A DNA stretch of 64,000 nucleotides from Lampropedia puyangensis (GTDB lineage Bacteria > Pseudomonadota > Gammaproteobacteria > Burkholderiales > Burkholderiaceae_C), in assembly GCF_004833285.1 (NCBI RefSeq), contig NZ_STFG01000011.1, positions 552 through 64,551 on the forward strand. Direction: 5' to 3'. Shown here in pieces: positions 15,070 through 23,103 of the stretch; position 1 is the stretch's first letter, and each line of letters begins with the position of its first letter. A program made the translations under genes and the position numbers. The notes under the pieces were generated by a model. That model was given only the letters and a program-made list of their open reading frames with translations, was not told where the DNA came from and did no database searches.

Positions 15070-15315
15070 ACGTTGTCCAGTGGGATGCCCAGGCCAGTCT
15101 ATGTGCCCGCTGATTGCCCTCTGCATACAAATGCAAGTTTGCTCGTATGCACATGTTGATGCTCAGCCGCAATCCTTTACTTTTGGATTTTGGAGGTTCA
15201 ATCCATAGACCCAACCACTTACTACCAGCGATAATTTGTCAATATCTGGACATGCCGCCGCATCACCATGCTGCAGACCTGCTAAAACCAGATGGCCATT
15301 CCACCATCGCCTTAT

Positions 15316-15666
15316 ATGACTAGCCCAACTGCCACCATTTACCACAACAGCCGATGCAGCACCTCACGCAAAACTCTGGAGTTGCTGCGCGCCCATGGCA
15401 TTGAGCCGACCATCGTGGAATACCTCAAAACTCCGCTGACACGCCCCCAACTGCAAGCCCTAATCAGCGCCAGCGGCCTGTCTGTGCGCGAAGCCATTCG
15501 CAGCAAAGAAACGATCTACCAAGAGTTGCAGCTCGATGCCGCCAACGATGAGGGCCTGCTCAACGCCGTGGCCACCCACCCCGTGCTACTCAACCGCCCG
15601 TTTGTGACCACGGCCAAAGGCACCCGACTGGCGCGCCCAGTTGAGAAGGTGCTAGAGATCATCTGA
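15316..15666 (+). CDS. arsC: Glutaredoxin-type arsenate reductase ArsC
   Basis: A 116-residue thioredoxin-fold protein with the catalytic cysteine in YHNSRCSTSRKTLELL (Cys14). The family loop LLNRPFVTTAKGTRLARP carries the arsenate-binding arginines. It reduces arsenate to arsenite with glutathione and glutaredoxin. No arsR or arsenite pump is nearby, so a general Spx/YffB-like role is an alternative. ATG 15316 gives the standard family N-terminus. The 246 bases between the esterase and this gene hold nothing I recognise. Confidence 0.88.
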   Translation: MTSPTATIYHNSRCSTSRKTLELLRAHGIEPTIVEYLKTPLTRPQLQALISASGLSVREAIRSKETIYQELQLDAANDEGLLNAVATHPVLLNRPFVTTAKGTRLARPVEKVLEII

Positions 15667-15858
15667 CCCCCACCAATCGTGACGAGCAAAAGACGTTTCC
15701 AGCCCTTCTTCAGAAAGAGCGTAAGCGGGGCCTTCTCAAATAGTTTTTTTGTTGCAGAACCTGTCGAAACATCAGCTTCAATCAGGCTAAACGTCACAGC
15801 AACCTGAGTACCCACAACTCGCCTTCGTAAAGCGCAAGCCCTTGCATCAACAAAACTA

Positions 15859-15894
15859 TTTAGCCCCAAGCGCGTTAGTGCACTTGGGGCTAAA
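15859..15894. terminator. Bidirectional terminator-like hairpin between arsC and the M20-lid gene
   Basis: ATTTAGCCCCAAG (15859-15871) and its near-perfect complement CTTGGGGCTAAAT form a 13-base stem around CGCGTTAGTGCA. It lies between convergent genes, although the flanking T-runs are weak. Confidence 0.65.
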
Positions 15895-15918
15895 TACATA
15901 CTGGCATGTGTCTAGGGC

Positions 15919-16365
15919 TTACTGCATTTGAACGCTATAACGAATATCTGCCGCAGCCCCTGCAGTGAGGTCTCCGGGTTTGACGTTACGAAAAGCGTTT
16001 TCCGCATCAGTACCCGCTTTGGCCGCCTCATTCACTTTAGACAGCAAGTCTTCAGGACTTATACCTGATTGCGGGTTGAGTTTAACGATGAACTTGCCAT
16101 CTGAGGCAATCGAATTCACAGAATTTCCGCCCGTCAATTCTGCGATGGAGTAGCTTCCCATAGGTAAGCCGGCCTCCTGCAGTTTGACAATCGATCTGGC
16201 AGCAGCGTGCAAGGCGCTGGTGCGCCCGTAATTGCTACTGCTATGGCCACCTGGGCCTTGGAACTCAACAAGGATTGCAGCGGCGGCCGTCTGGGCATAC
16301 CCGACGCTAAGAAGACAAGTGCTGGAAACCAGTGCTGCCAGCGTAGTAAGAAATATTTTTTTCAT
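15919..16365 (-). CDS. Secreted stand-alone M20-peptidase lid (dimerisation)-like domain protein
   Basis: A 148-residue protein with a Sec signal peptide (MKKIFLTTLAALVSSTCLLSVGYAQ). The mature part resembles the M20 dimerisation domain. A GPGGHSSSNYGRTSALHAAARSI segment takes the place of the substrate-binding GxxAHSSxPxxGxNAi pattern, followed by IAELTGGNSVNSIASDGKFIVKLN, the GGxxxNxIPdxaxxxxdiR equivalent. The metal ligands of the catalytic domain are absent. It lies 21 bases downstream of a full M20-like lipoprotein and is very likely co-transcribed. It may be a regulatory or substrate-binding partner, or the relic of a second peptidase that kept its signal peptide. Confidence 0.65.
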   Translation of the reverse strand: MKKIFLTTLAALVSSTCLLSVGYAQTAAAAILVEFQGPGGHSSSNYGRTSALHAAARSIVKLQEAGLPMGSYSIAELTGGNSVNSIASDGKFIVKLNPQSGISPEDLLSKVNEAAKAGTDAENAFRNVKPGDLTAGAAADIRYSVQMQ

Positions 16366-16386
16366 GATTTTTCTCTGTGTATGTGC

Positions 16387-18147
16387 TTAGTTCACTTCAC
16401 GGGTGCGTGCCCCAATAGGGCTGACTGCAGGCTCAATCACACTGCCGTCTGCCAAGTGATAACCAGAGGCAATGAGTACAGCTGTCAACGCGCGCTGAAT
16501 GCGCTTGGTTTCTACGGCAGGGTCGCCCTTGGTACCCCATTCCCAGAAAGCATGTGTACCAGCGACAACGGCATTGGATCCCAGAGACCAGTTATAGGTA
16601 GGCACGCCTGTATTCGCCGGGACATTGTCATTGAGGCTGGTTGAGCCACTTGGCACTTTCTCTGCTTTATCAACATCAGCCGAGCGAGCAGCTTGCCAGC
16701 CCGCTTGCAGCGCAACATTAGCGGTATCGCCATTGACAAAAGCCGGACGCAGGCCGTACCACATTTGTTCAATAGATACAGCTTGTTGTGTGCCATCTGT
16801 CTGACCCCAGCGGTTGTTTTCGGCCGTCATCCCTGCCACAAAAGTCGGTTCAATCGTTGCCCGTACTTCGTTGAGGGTATCGGTACGCTCAGATCGCATA
16901 TCCACCAGCAAAGTACAGCTAGGGACAACATCGCTACCGGGTAGAGGTGCTTCGCAGCTGGACTGACCAACGGTGTATGTAGTCTTCAATGCATCACTGC
17001 GTAACTCAGAGGGTGTTTTCACATCGGCGATCTTTGCAATCGTTGCCGCCATGGCCTCAACTGCATTCGGGCCACCACCAGGAATGGCTGGTGCCTTGAA
17101 CTTCATCTCAAAACGATAACTACCCGTGAAATTCACGGAGCCTCCACCTTCGGAGCCAAAGTTCGCGACAAAATTCAACGGATTGGAACCTGTGCCAAGG
17201 TCTTGCTCAAATCCGTACAACTGCTTCATGCCTGCAAGGTTACCTTTGCCTTCTTCACCAGAAGTGCCGCAAATCCATACGTCATAAACAGGCTGAAGCT
17301 TGTATTTTTTAAACATTTGCGCCAGCGTGAACAGGCTGGAGGTATTGCTCATGGCATCGGAGTAGCCGGGAACATAAATACGCACCCCGCCACCAGCCTT
17401 GGCCTGCGCTTCATTAGCAAACCATTGGCGCGCTAGGGCGTAATTTGCGTCTTCAATGATGCGGCCATTGCTATCGAATTGAAGCTGCGCATCAATCGCT
17501 GCGAGCTGTTGAGGGGTTTTCACCACAGGCTCGGTAAGGGACTGCAGCCTAATAGGAAGATAAGGAGCAGTCTCAGGGGGTAAAACCTCAGGATTCACCA
17601 CGTCAATGTGCGATTCAATCAGCACCTTCGGATATTGACCTCGGTAGGACTGGGCGTTGGGACTGCTTGAATAGCTCCCCTTGATCTCCACACACGCGTT
17701 GTAGACAGGCAGGCCATCTACCTGCTGCACGTCAGAGCCAGACAAATAACCATCGGCACTGGTCTTAACTTCACTGAGGTTAAAGCCCCATTCGTTGAGC
17801 ATACGTTTGTGTATCTCAGCAGCCATTCGGTATTCATAACGCGATGGAGAGGCAATGCGCACTAACTCCATATGCTGATTAAAGCGTGCCTTCTCTCCTG
17901 CTGGAGTGTTCAAATCTGCAGCTACAGCTTGGATCTTGGCATCCGCTACTATTTTCTCTGCTGCACTGGCAATCAGCGGATCAACAACAGGAACCCCATT
18001 TGTTATTTGGGTGGGTTGCGGCATTTTGCTAACTGGAGGTGCAGTATTCTCACTATCGCCACCGCCACCACAGGCGCTGAGCAATACAGCAGCAGGCACG
18101 GCACTCCACAAAGAATTGAAGCGAAAGGTTAGGACAGTCTTCTTCAT
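16387..18147 (-). CDS. M20/M28-like zinc peptidase lipoprotein
   Basis: A 586-residue lipoprotein with lipobox VLLSAC (Cys26) and a Gly-rich linker. The M20 catalytic pattern is present: VLIESHIDVV (His180, Asp182), YSDAMSN (bridging Asp264) and the general base/ligand pair GTSGEEG (Glu298-299). A lid domain (about 340-450) with GPNAVEAMAATIAKI and TLLVDMRSERTDTLNE follows, before the last catalytic-domain part containing AGTHAFWEWG. M20 enzymes hydrolyse peptides or amino-acid conjugates. The position on the outer membrane or periplasm is unusual for the family. The gene leads an operon with the small lid-like protein. Confidence 0.85.
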   Translation of the reverse strand: MKKTVLTFRFNSLWSAVPAAVLLSACGGGGDSENTAPPVSKMPQPTQITNGVPVVDPLIASAAEKIVADAKIQAVAADLNTPAGEKARFNQHMELVRIASPSRYEYRMAAEIHKRMLNEWGFNLSEVKTSADGYLSGSDVQQVDGLPVYNACVEIKGSYSSSPNAQSYRGQYPKVLIESHIDVVNPEVLPPETAPYLPIRLQSLTEPVVKTPQQLAAIDAQLQFDSNGRIIEDANYALARQWFANEAQAKAGGGVRIYVPGYSDAMSNTSSLFTLAQMFKKYKLQPVYDVWICGTSGEEGKGNLAGMKQLYGFEQDLGTGSNPLNFVANFGSEGGGSVNFTGSYRFEMKFKAPAIPGGGPNAVEAMAATIAKIADVKTPSELRSDALKTTYTVGQSSCEAPLPGSDVVPSCTLLVDMRSERTDTLNEVRATIEPTFVAGMTAENNRWGQTDGTQQAVSIEQMWYGLRPAFVNGDTANVALQAGWQAARSADVDKAEKVPSGSTSLNDNVPANTGVPTYNWSLGSNAVVAGTHAFWEWGTKGDPAVETKRIQRALTAVLIASGYHLADGSVIEPAVSPIGARTREVN

Positions 18148-18864
18148 TCTCGGTTTCTCTCCTTAAAAAATGAATGTGTATGCAAGTCAAGGTTTTTATG
18201 TACACCGCATATCGCTAGCAAGCAGATCACTTGATGGCCATATTGGCACCGACGCTATGCCAACGCTACCGTGAAACCACTATTGATCATAAAGAGATCG
18301 TCAGCCCTCTCAAGATGGGGTTGCGTCACTTAATTGACAATTACATGACAATTAACAACAGCAAAATCCTTGCCAACTATTCATTCCTGATCGTTGCTTA
18401 GCGAGCAGTGAGCCGCGCTTCAAGCCAAAGCGCTATGGCAATGCCACGCTTTGTGCACAAAACAGGGTCAAGCAGACGGGAAATGCTGGTGGTTATTTTT
18501 GAATAGCAACCACAACACCACAGGATTCGATGAGAAGAAATTGCGGTGAGAGAACGCGTGGATAGTTTTTCGAAATTGTGAGCCCCCCTAAAAGGGGGCA
18601 ATAGCACGCAAAAAAATGCCATGCACCATCTTGGCTTTCAACCCAATGGCAAGGGTTAAAAGCTAACTTGCAATGAAAAGCACCAGGCACCAGCGTACAT
18701 GTATTTTTAGCTACTCTTAAGAACGTATTTACGATCTCCACGCAGACCGCGTTGGAGTCCAATAGGATGCGATGCACGGCAAGAACCGCAGTCAGGCCAA
18801 CTGCCAGACGAGGCTTTTTAACACTGCAGCGCACCTTTTAGACTTCAACCCAAAAGACATCCGT
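18148..18864. other. 717-base region without a recognisable gene
   Basis: This is the longest gene-free stretch in the window. Near the M20 promoter side a direct repeat TGACAATTA occurs twice (about 18333-18356). A GCCCCC-CTAAAA-GGGGGC hairpin lies at 18581-18600, and CTTAAGAACGTATTTACGATCT at 18716-18737 is one copy of a short motif also seen at 27221 and 46935. The 100 bases before 18865 are GC-rich and may be a decayed gene or element. Open frames across it have no family features. Confidence 0.5.
18716..18737. repeat. Dispersed short repeat, copy 1 (ACGTTCTWAG on the minus strand)
   Basis: Contains CTTAAGAACGTATTTACGATCT; compare CTTAGAACGTATTGAC at 27221 and CTTAGAACGTGTTTAC at 46935. 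All three are in intergenic DNA in the same orientation. Confidence 0.4.
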
Positions 18865-20355
18865 TCAGTATTGAATACGAACTGTATAGCTCAACTCAGT
18901 TTTTCCATCGGCGGGCACTTCTACATTCCATTGCGCCAAGTTGGCGGTAGGTTTGCTGTGCTTATGGCTCTCGTTCAAGATGGTCCAGTCGCCCGGGATT
19001 GGCTCAACCACTTTGATGGTGGCAGGCACTTCTTTGGCGTTGCGCAACTCAATCGTGAATGCCATTTCATAAAGGTTGCTGGAGAGCCGCTTGGTGCTGG
19101 TGTGCTTCCAAGTACCGTTCAAATCAAATGCACTGCCAAGTTTCAAGCGCACGGTTTCTTCTTTAGCCGTGTGGTCGATTCGGTCTTCGCCAATGAACAA
19201 GGCTCGCTGCTGGCTATCGCCCTTGTACATGCGCACAACGCCCTTGGGCAAGGGTACGCCCAAGTCGCCGTCTTTGTTGTCGAATTCGACAAACACATCA
19301 ACCTTGCGCTTGTCCCCCAATTCAGGGCTACTATTAGCGTCGCGCAGTTGATAATACCAATGCTCTGCACCTTGCAAACGGTACTCTTTGCGCACGGGCA
19401 CTGATGCCGCTGACAGCAAGGACACCTGCTTGGTCTGGTTGTTGCCTAGGGTTGTGGTACGTGGCAAGGTATAGAGGTGGTATTCGAACAGTGCTTCTTG
19501 TTGCATTGGCGCAGGGGCCATGGCTGCGACTGCCCTTGAATCCATGGATTTCATCATCACCGCGCGCTCAGGCGCTGCACGCCCCACATCGCCGGCCACC
19601 AACTGCAGCTTGGCATCGTCGTAAGCTACGCCGCTTTGGTTACTCAAGGTGACCCAACCGGCCAAATCCAGGCTGTTTTCATCTTGCGACAATGTCGCAA
19701 CGTAGTCGGCTTGCCAGCTCAAACCGCCTGTCAGGTATGACAGGTCTACCGTAGGGCTACCTGCTTTCTGCGCATTCAAGGACACCACCAAGGTTGGCTG
19801 ATCACGCAAATTGCCGGGCACGCCATCAAAAGCCAAGCGGGCATTGGCTGGTAGGCCTGTTTCAATCCGATCCGCATACTTGAGTACCGGGCCTGCATTG
19901 TTGGCCAACACAGTGGCAGTTTCACTCACATCCAAGCCAGTAGAGGGGTTGGTGCGAATCACGGTGACCGTCCGGCCCACGTATTTATTGAGCAAGGATT
20001 CACTGCTGAGCAAATCGTAATCAAAGTTTTGTTCCAGCAAGGACAGTGCAGAGCCATCAGTAGCGCGCAGACTGGCCGTCTGCGGCATGATTTGCGCAGA
20101 CACCTCACGCAGAGCAATGCGGTTAAGCCCTTGGTTCAGCTTGATTTTTCTCTCATCGCGCACCAACGCCAAGCCGTCGTTGTAAATCGTCACCGCCACC
20201 GATTGACGATCCTGCACCGCACTTTGTGCCTCTTCTACGGTAGCCGCCACCGCGCTGCCAATGGCGGTCATAGAAAAGACCGATGCGCCCAACCAAGTGG
20301 CAGGGTTCAGCAACCAAGAACGGGACGCCAACCAACGGGATGTCATTGCATTCAT
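18865..20355 (-). CDS. DUF4139 domain-containing secreted protein
   Basis: A 496-residue protein with an N-terminal signal-type hydrophobic stretch (LNPATWLGASVFSMTAIGSAVA, about 17-38). The mature part starts VAVTIYNDGLALVRDERKIKL, the hallmark N-terminus of DUF4139 proteins. The LSYLTGGLSWQADYVATL segment (about 205) and the C-terminal VEPIPGDWTILNES/WNVEVPADGKTELSYTVR beta-rich region are typical of this mucoidy-inhibitor A-like superfamily. The function is not established and it is probably periplasmic or surface-associated. The codon before ATG 20355 is TTG, and the ribosome site TAGGAG fits the ATG. Confidence 0.85.
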   Translation of the reverse strand: MNAMTSRWLASRSWLLNPATWLGASVFSMTAIGSAVAATVEEAQSAVQDRQSVAVTIYNDGLALVRDERKIKLNQGLNRIALREVSAQIMPQTASLRATDGSALSLLEQNFDYDLLSSESLLNKYVGRTVTVIRTNPSTGLDVSETATVLANNAGPVLKYADRIETGLPANARLAFDGVPGNLRDQPTLVVSLNAQKAGSPTVDLSYLTGGLSWQADYVATLSQDENSLDLAGWVTLSNQSGVAYDDAKLQLVAGDVGRAAPERAVMMKSMDSRAVAAMAPAPMQQEALFEYHLYTLPRTTTLGNNQTKQVSLLSAASVPVRKEYRLQGAEHWYYQLRDANSSPELGDKRKVDVFVEFDNKDGDLGVPLPKGVVRMYKGDSQQRALFIGEDRIDHTAKEETVRLKLGSAFDLNGTWKHTSTKRLSSNLYEMAFTIELRNAKEVPATIKVVEPIPGDWTILNESHKHSKPTANLAQWNVEVPADGKTELSYTVRIQY

Positions 20356-20571
20356 CAAAGCACTCCTATAAAAACATGCGATACCAACTTATACGTCAGT
20401 GCTCGCTCAACCGGGTTAAGCCTTTGGGACTTTCTTTGTACTTTATTTCTGTTCCTGGGTGCAGGCCCACTGAGATGGAGTTTCCGCGGTCTATGCAGCA
20501 TTGACGCAATACAGTTGCAGAAGGCGCCCCAGCGCCCCAAGGAATGGTCTTCACACGTAGCCCGTGGCGCG

Positions 20572-20793
20572 CTATTCCTGCGCAGCAGGCGGAGTATGCG
20601 GCAATGGCGTTGCCACCAATTGCGCTGCTAGCGACAACAAACGCACGTGCTCGAAGCCAGCCACCTGCGCCGGAACGGCATCCAACGCCTTAAGCACCTC
20701 TGAACGTGAAGGCGCATACTGACACGCCAACCTCGCGTTAGGGTGCTGCAACGCCATTTCTTCTGCATTGCGATGTGGCCAGTGATCGCTCAT
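20572..20793 (-). CDS. Small hypothetical protein (73 aa)
   Basis: Not recognised. It starts MSDHWPHRNAEEMALQHPNARLACQYAPS, is helical in its middle (LLSLAAQLVATPLP), and has no signal peptide or membrane span. It lies 48 bases downstream of the membrane-protein gene on the same strand and is probably co-transcribed. The evidence for coding is the position, the ATG and an intact frame, not homology. Confidence 0.45.
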   Translation of the reverse strand: MSDHWPHRNAEEMALQHPNARLACQYAPSRSEVLKALDAVPAQVAGFEHVRLLSLAAQLVATPLPHTPPAAQE

Positions 20794-20841
20794 TGGTAAT
20801 AAGCCTGTTCGATACGGTTCATTCTAGGTACGTCTCTTCGT

Positions 20842-21618
20842 CTAACGCACGGCGGTGCGCCTACGGCACCAGCCTGCTGCCTGCACCACCCCTTGGGCAG
20901 CAAAAGCGGCAGGAATGGCCAACAACACACCAGCCCACAAGCTGCCATGCGGCCACACCCAAACCAACATACTGAAAAAAGCCACAAACGAATACAAACC
21001 TTGCACATTGCCCCGCATGAGAAAAGCCACCGGGCCTGCGCCCTGGCTGATGTGCGTGAACAGCACCAGCACCAAACCAATAATGGGAAATGCAGCGATC
21101 ATGCCGCTCCATGTGGGCCCCAAGTGTGCAGCAATAGCCGTAATGAGCAAGGTCAAACCAGCCCCTGTGCCCATACGCATAGGCAAATCTCGGCCACTAC
21201 GGGCTGCAGGTCGCCCAGATTGAGCAGGCGCAAACAGGTAAGGCGCCAGCAGCAAAGCAGCCACCGTGACCGAAACGGCAACAGGCCAAGTCATGGGCAA
21301 CTGGGCCAAGCACACAGCCACTGCAGCCCAAACCAAGGTCGACAGCACCAGTGACTGTGGCCAACCATGCCGTCTGCAAATCCAGCTGTAGGCGACATTG
21401 AAGCTGAGCAAACACGTCACGGACATGATGGCGGCAATAGCAGCCTGAGTACCAAAGGGCAGTCCCTGCTCTGCAGCGATGAACACGGTAATCGGCCCAC
21501 CCACCACGGGAAATCCGCTCAACAGACCCGCCACATGGGTTCCCCAACGCCGCCCAGCCAGCGACACCACTGCGATCACCAGTGGAACCACCGACATTTT
21601 CAAGACCAACATATTCAT
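20842..21618 (-). CDS. Polytopic inner-membrane protein with internal duplication
   Basis: A protein of 258 residues with about eight to nine hydrophobic helices. Two halves share a motif: RWGTHVAGLLSGFPVVGGPITVFIAAEQG near the N-terminus and HLGPTWSGMIAAFPIIGLVLVLFTHISQG in the second half. This indicates an inverted- or tandem-duplicated fold of the kind seen in small transporters, distantly reminiscent of the short GlpM-like proteins. The substrate is unknown. ATG 21618 (ATGAATATG, preceded by AAGG) is preferred over the GTG at 21648. A small hypothetical gene follows. Confidence 0.7.
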   Translation of the reverse strand: MNMLVLKMSVVPLVIAVVSLAGRRWGTHVAGLLSGFPVVGGPITVFIAAEQGLPFGTQAAIAAIMSVTCLLSFNVAYSWICRRHGWPQSLVLSTLVWAAVAVCLAQLPMTWPVAVSVTVAALLLAPYLFAPAQSGRPAARSGRDLPMRMGTGAGLTLLITAIAAHLGPTWSGMIAAFPIIGLVLVLFTHISQGAGPVAFLMRGNVQGLYSFVAFFSMLVWVWPHGSLWAGVLLAIPAAFAAQGVVQAAGWCRRRTAVR

Positions 21619-21807
21619 AGATTGCCTTGCATACAAGCACACCAACACCCTTGCGCCTCCTCCATCTCATAGGGAAGCAGCAGCAAGTTCAAAAAAACTG
21701 TCTTAGGAAGGTGCCATCATTGTTCAACAGCACGGGCATTGTAGGCGGCCAGTCCTGGGCACTGAAGTTCAGGTATGGTGGAAATCGCTGTTCTCAGCAG
21801 TCAAGCA

Positions 21808-21844
21808 ATACCAAAAAACTATCAAGTCAATAAAATCATTCAAT
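21808..21844. promoter_or_regulatory. OxyR-like operator upstream of ahpC
   Basis: Two 15-base elements, ATACCAAAAAACTAT (21808-21822) and ATAAAATCATTCAAT (21830-21844), are separated by exactly 7 bases. This is the geometry of the OxyR tetramer site (ATAG-N7-CTAT, N7, ATAG-N7-CTAT). Thirteen of the 16 quartet bases match. It ends 73 bases before the ahpC start codon. Confidence 0.5.
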
Positions 21845-21917
21845 TTGTTTAATTGATCAGGAACCCCTACACTTACGTCATCGATTAATTTCTAACCCCA
21901 ATGAAAAGGAATGCATC

Positions 21918-22493
21918 ATGTCTTTGATCAACACGCAAGTTCAGCCGTTTAAAGTCAACGCCTTCGTCAACCGCAATGGCAAAGGCGAATTCATTGAAGT
22001 GACCGAAAAAGACTTGCAAGGCAAATGGTCTGTGCTGATTTTCATGCCCGCAGCGTTCACCTTCAACTGCCCAACAGAAATCGAAGACGCTGCTGACAAC
22101 TACGCCGACTTCCAAAAAGCTGGTGCTGAGGTCTACATCGTGACAACTGACACGCACTTCTCTCACAAAGTGTGGCACGAGACTTCCGACGCCGTCGGCA
22201 AAGCCAAATTCCCACTGATTGGTGATCCAACTCACCAATTGACACGCGCTTTTGACGTGCACATTGAAGAAGAAGGTCTCGCACTGCGCGGCACTTTCAT
22301 CATCAACCCAGAAGGCACGATCAAAACTCTGGAAGTGCACGACAACGCCATCGCCCGCGATGTGAAAGAAACCGTGCGCAAACTCAAAGCTGCTCAATAC
22401 GTGGCGTCTCACCCAGGTGAAGTGTGCCCTGCCAAATGGAAAGAAGGCGAGAAAACACTGGCTCCTTCCCTGGATCTGGTCGGCAAGATTTAA
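21918..22493 (+). CDS. ahpC: Alkyl hydroperoxide reductase subunit C (peroxiredoxin)
   Basis: A 191-residue typical 2-Cys peroxiredoxin. The peroxidatic cysteine is in FMPAAFTFNCPTE (about Cys51), the resolving cysteine in HPGEVCPAKW (about 171), and the GTFIINPEGTIK segment is typical. It reduces hydrogen peroxide, organic peroxides and peroxynitrite, and is re-reduced by AhpF encoded downstream. The active-site loop reads PAAFTFNCPTE instead of the common PADFTFVCPTE, which is a conservative but visible variation. AAAAGGA lies 7 bases before the ATG. An OxyR-like operator precedes the gene. Confidence 0.95.
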   Translation: MSLINTQVQPFKVNAFVNRNGKGEFIEVTEKDLQGKWSVLIFMPAAFTFNCPTEIEDAADNYADFQKAGAEVYIVTTDTHFSHKVWHETSDAVGKAKFPLIGDPTHQLTRAFDVHIEEEGLALRGTFIINPEGTIKTLEVHDNAIARDVKETVRKLKAAQYVASHPGEVCPAKWKEGEKTLAPSLDLVGKI

Positions 22494-22534
22494 GCGCCCC
22501 ACGAAGAGGCCGGACTACAAAAAATACCGGCCCA

Positions 22535-22577
22535 TCCAAAGCCCCGAGTCGCCTGCGGGCGCTCGGGCTTTTTTTTG
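22535..22577 (+). terminator. Terminator/attenuator between ahpC and the ahpD-like gene
   Basis: AAAGCCCCGAG-TCGCCTGCGGGCG-CTCGGGCTTTTTTTT is a strong stem with eight T residues, 42 bases after ahpC. Transcripts reaching the ahpD-like gene and ahpF must read through it or start after it. Confidence 0.9.
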
Positions 22578-22610
22578 CCCAAAATAGCCAAAGACATGAA
22601 GAGAACGACG

Positions 22611-23063
22611 ATGAACGAACGCGTAAATCTGGGAAAAGCCTCTCCTGCTTTGTATAAAGCAGTGGCGGAGTGGGATCGTTTAGCCACAGAGGCGGCCCAC
22701 CTAGCTGGTGTTGCGCAAGGGTTCTCACATTTGCTGCGCCTGCGGGCTTCGCAAATAAACCAATGCGCGTTTTGCATTCGCCTACACACACAAGATGCCA
22801 TTGGCAGCGGGGAATCCTATGACCGTATTGCGGTATTACCCGCATGGCGTGAAACTGCTTATTTCAGCGAAAAAGAGCGTGCTGCACTGGCTTTAACAGA
22901 AGCCATCACCCTGATCGCAGACGGACAAGTGCCCGACACCATCTACGCCAATGCGGCGCAAGTGCTCAACAGCAGCGAATTGGCTGCCATTGAATGGCTG
23001 GCTATTGTGATCAACAGTTGGAACCGCATCGCCATTGCGAGCCGCTACCCAGTCCAAGCGTGA
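22611..23063 (+). CDS. AhpD/carboxymuconolactone-decarboxylase-family alkylhydroperoxidase
   Basis: A 150-residue all-helical AhpD-like protein with the redox motif [12 protein letters not shown] (CxxC with the following His). The family bears peroxidase or disulfide-relay activity, or is simply of unknown role. Its position between ahpC and ahpF supports a peroxide-defence function. ATG 22611 gives the usual [18 protein letters not shown] start; ATG 22596 is an alternative five codons upstream. The gene ends 40 bases before ahpF. Confidence 0.85.
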   Translation: MNERVNLGKASPALYKAVAEWDRLATEAAHLAGVAQGFSHLLRLRASQINQCAFCIRLHTQDAIGSGESYDRIAVLPAWRETAYFSEKERAALALTEAITLIADGQVPDTIYANAAQVLNSSELAAIEWLAIVINSWNRIAIASRYPVQA

Positions 23064-23103
23064 ATACACCGCTCGTTTGCCCCTAATTATTGAAGGAAAA
23101 CAT

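Noticed and set aside
15516-15899. 127-codon minus-strand frame between arsC and the M20 genes
   Set aside because: Half of it is antisense to arsC and it begins inside a terminator-like hairpin; no family features.
18493-18834. 113-codon minus-strand frame in the 717-base gap
   Set aside because: Starts and ends in sequence without a ribosome site and shows no recognisable domain; kept only as part of the gene-free region.
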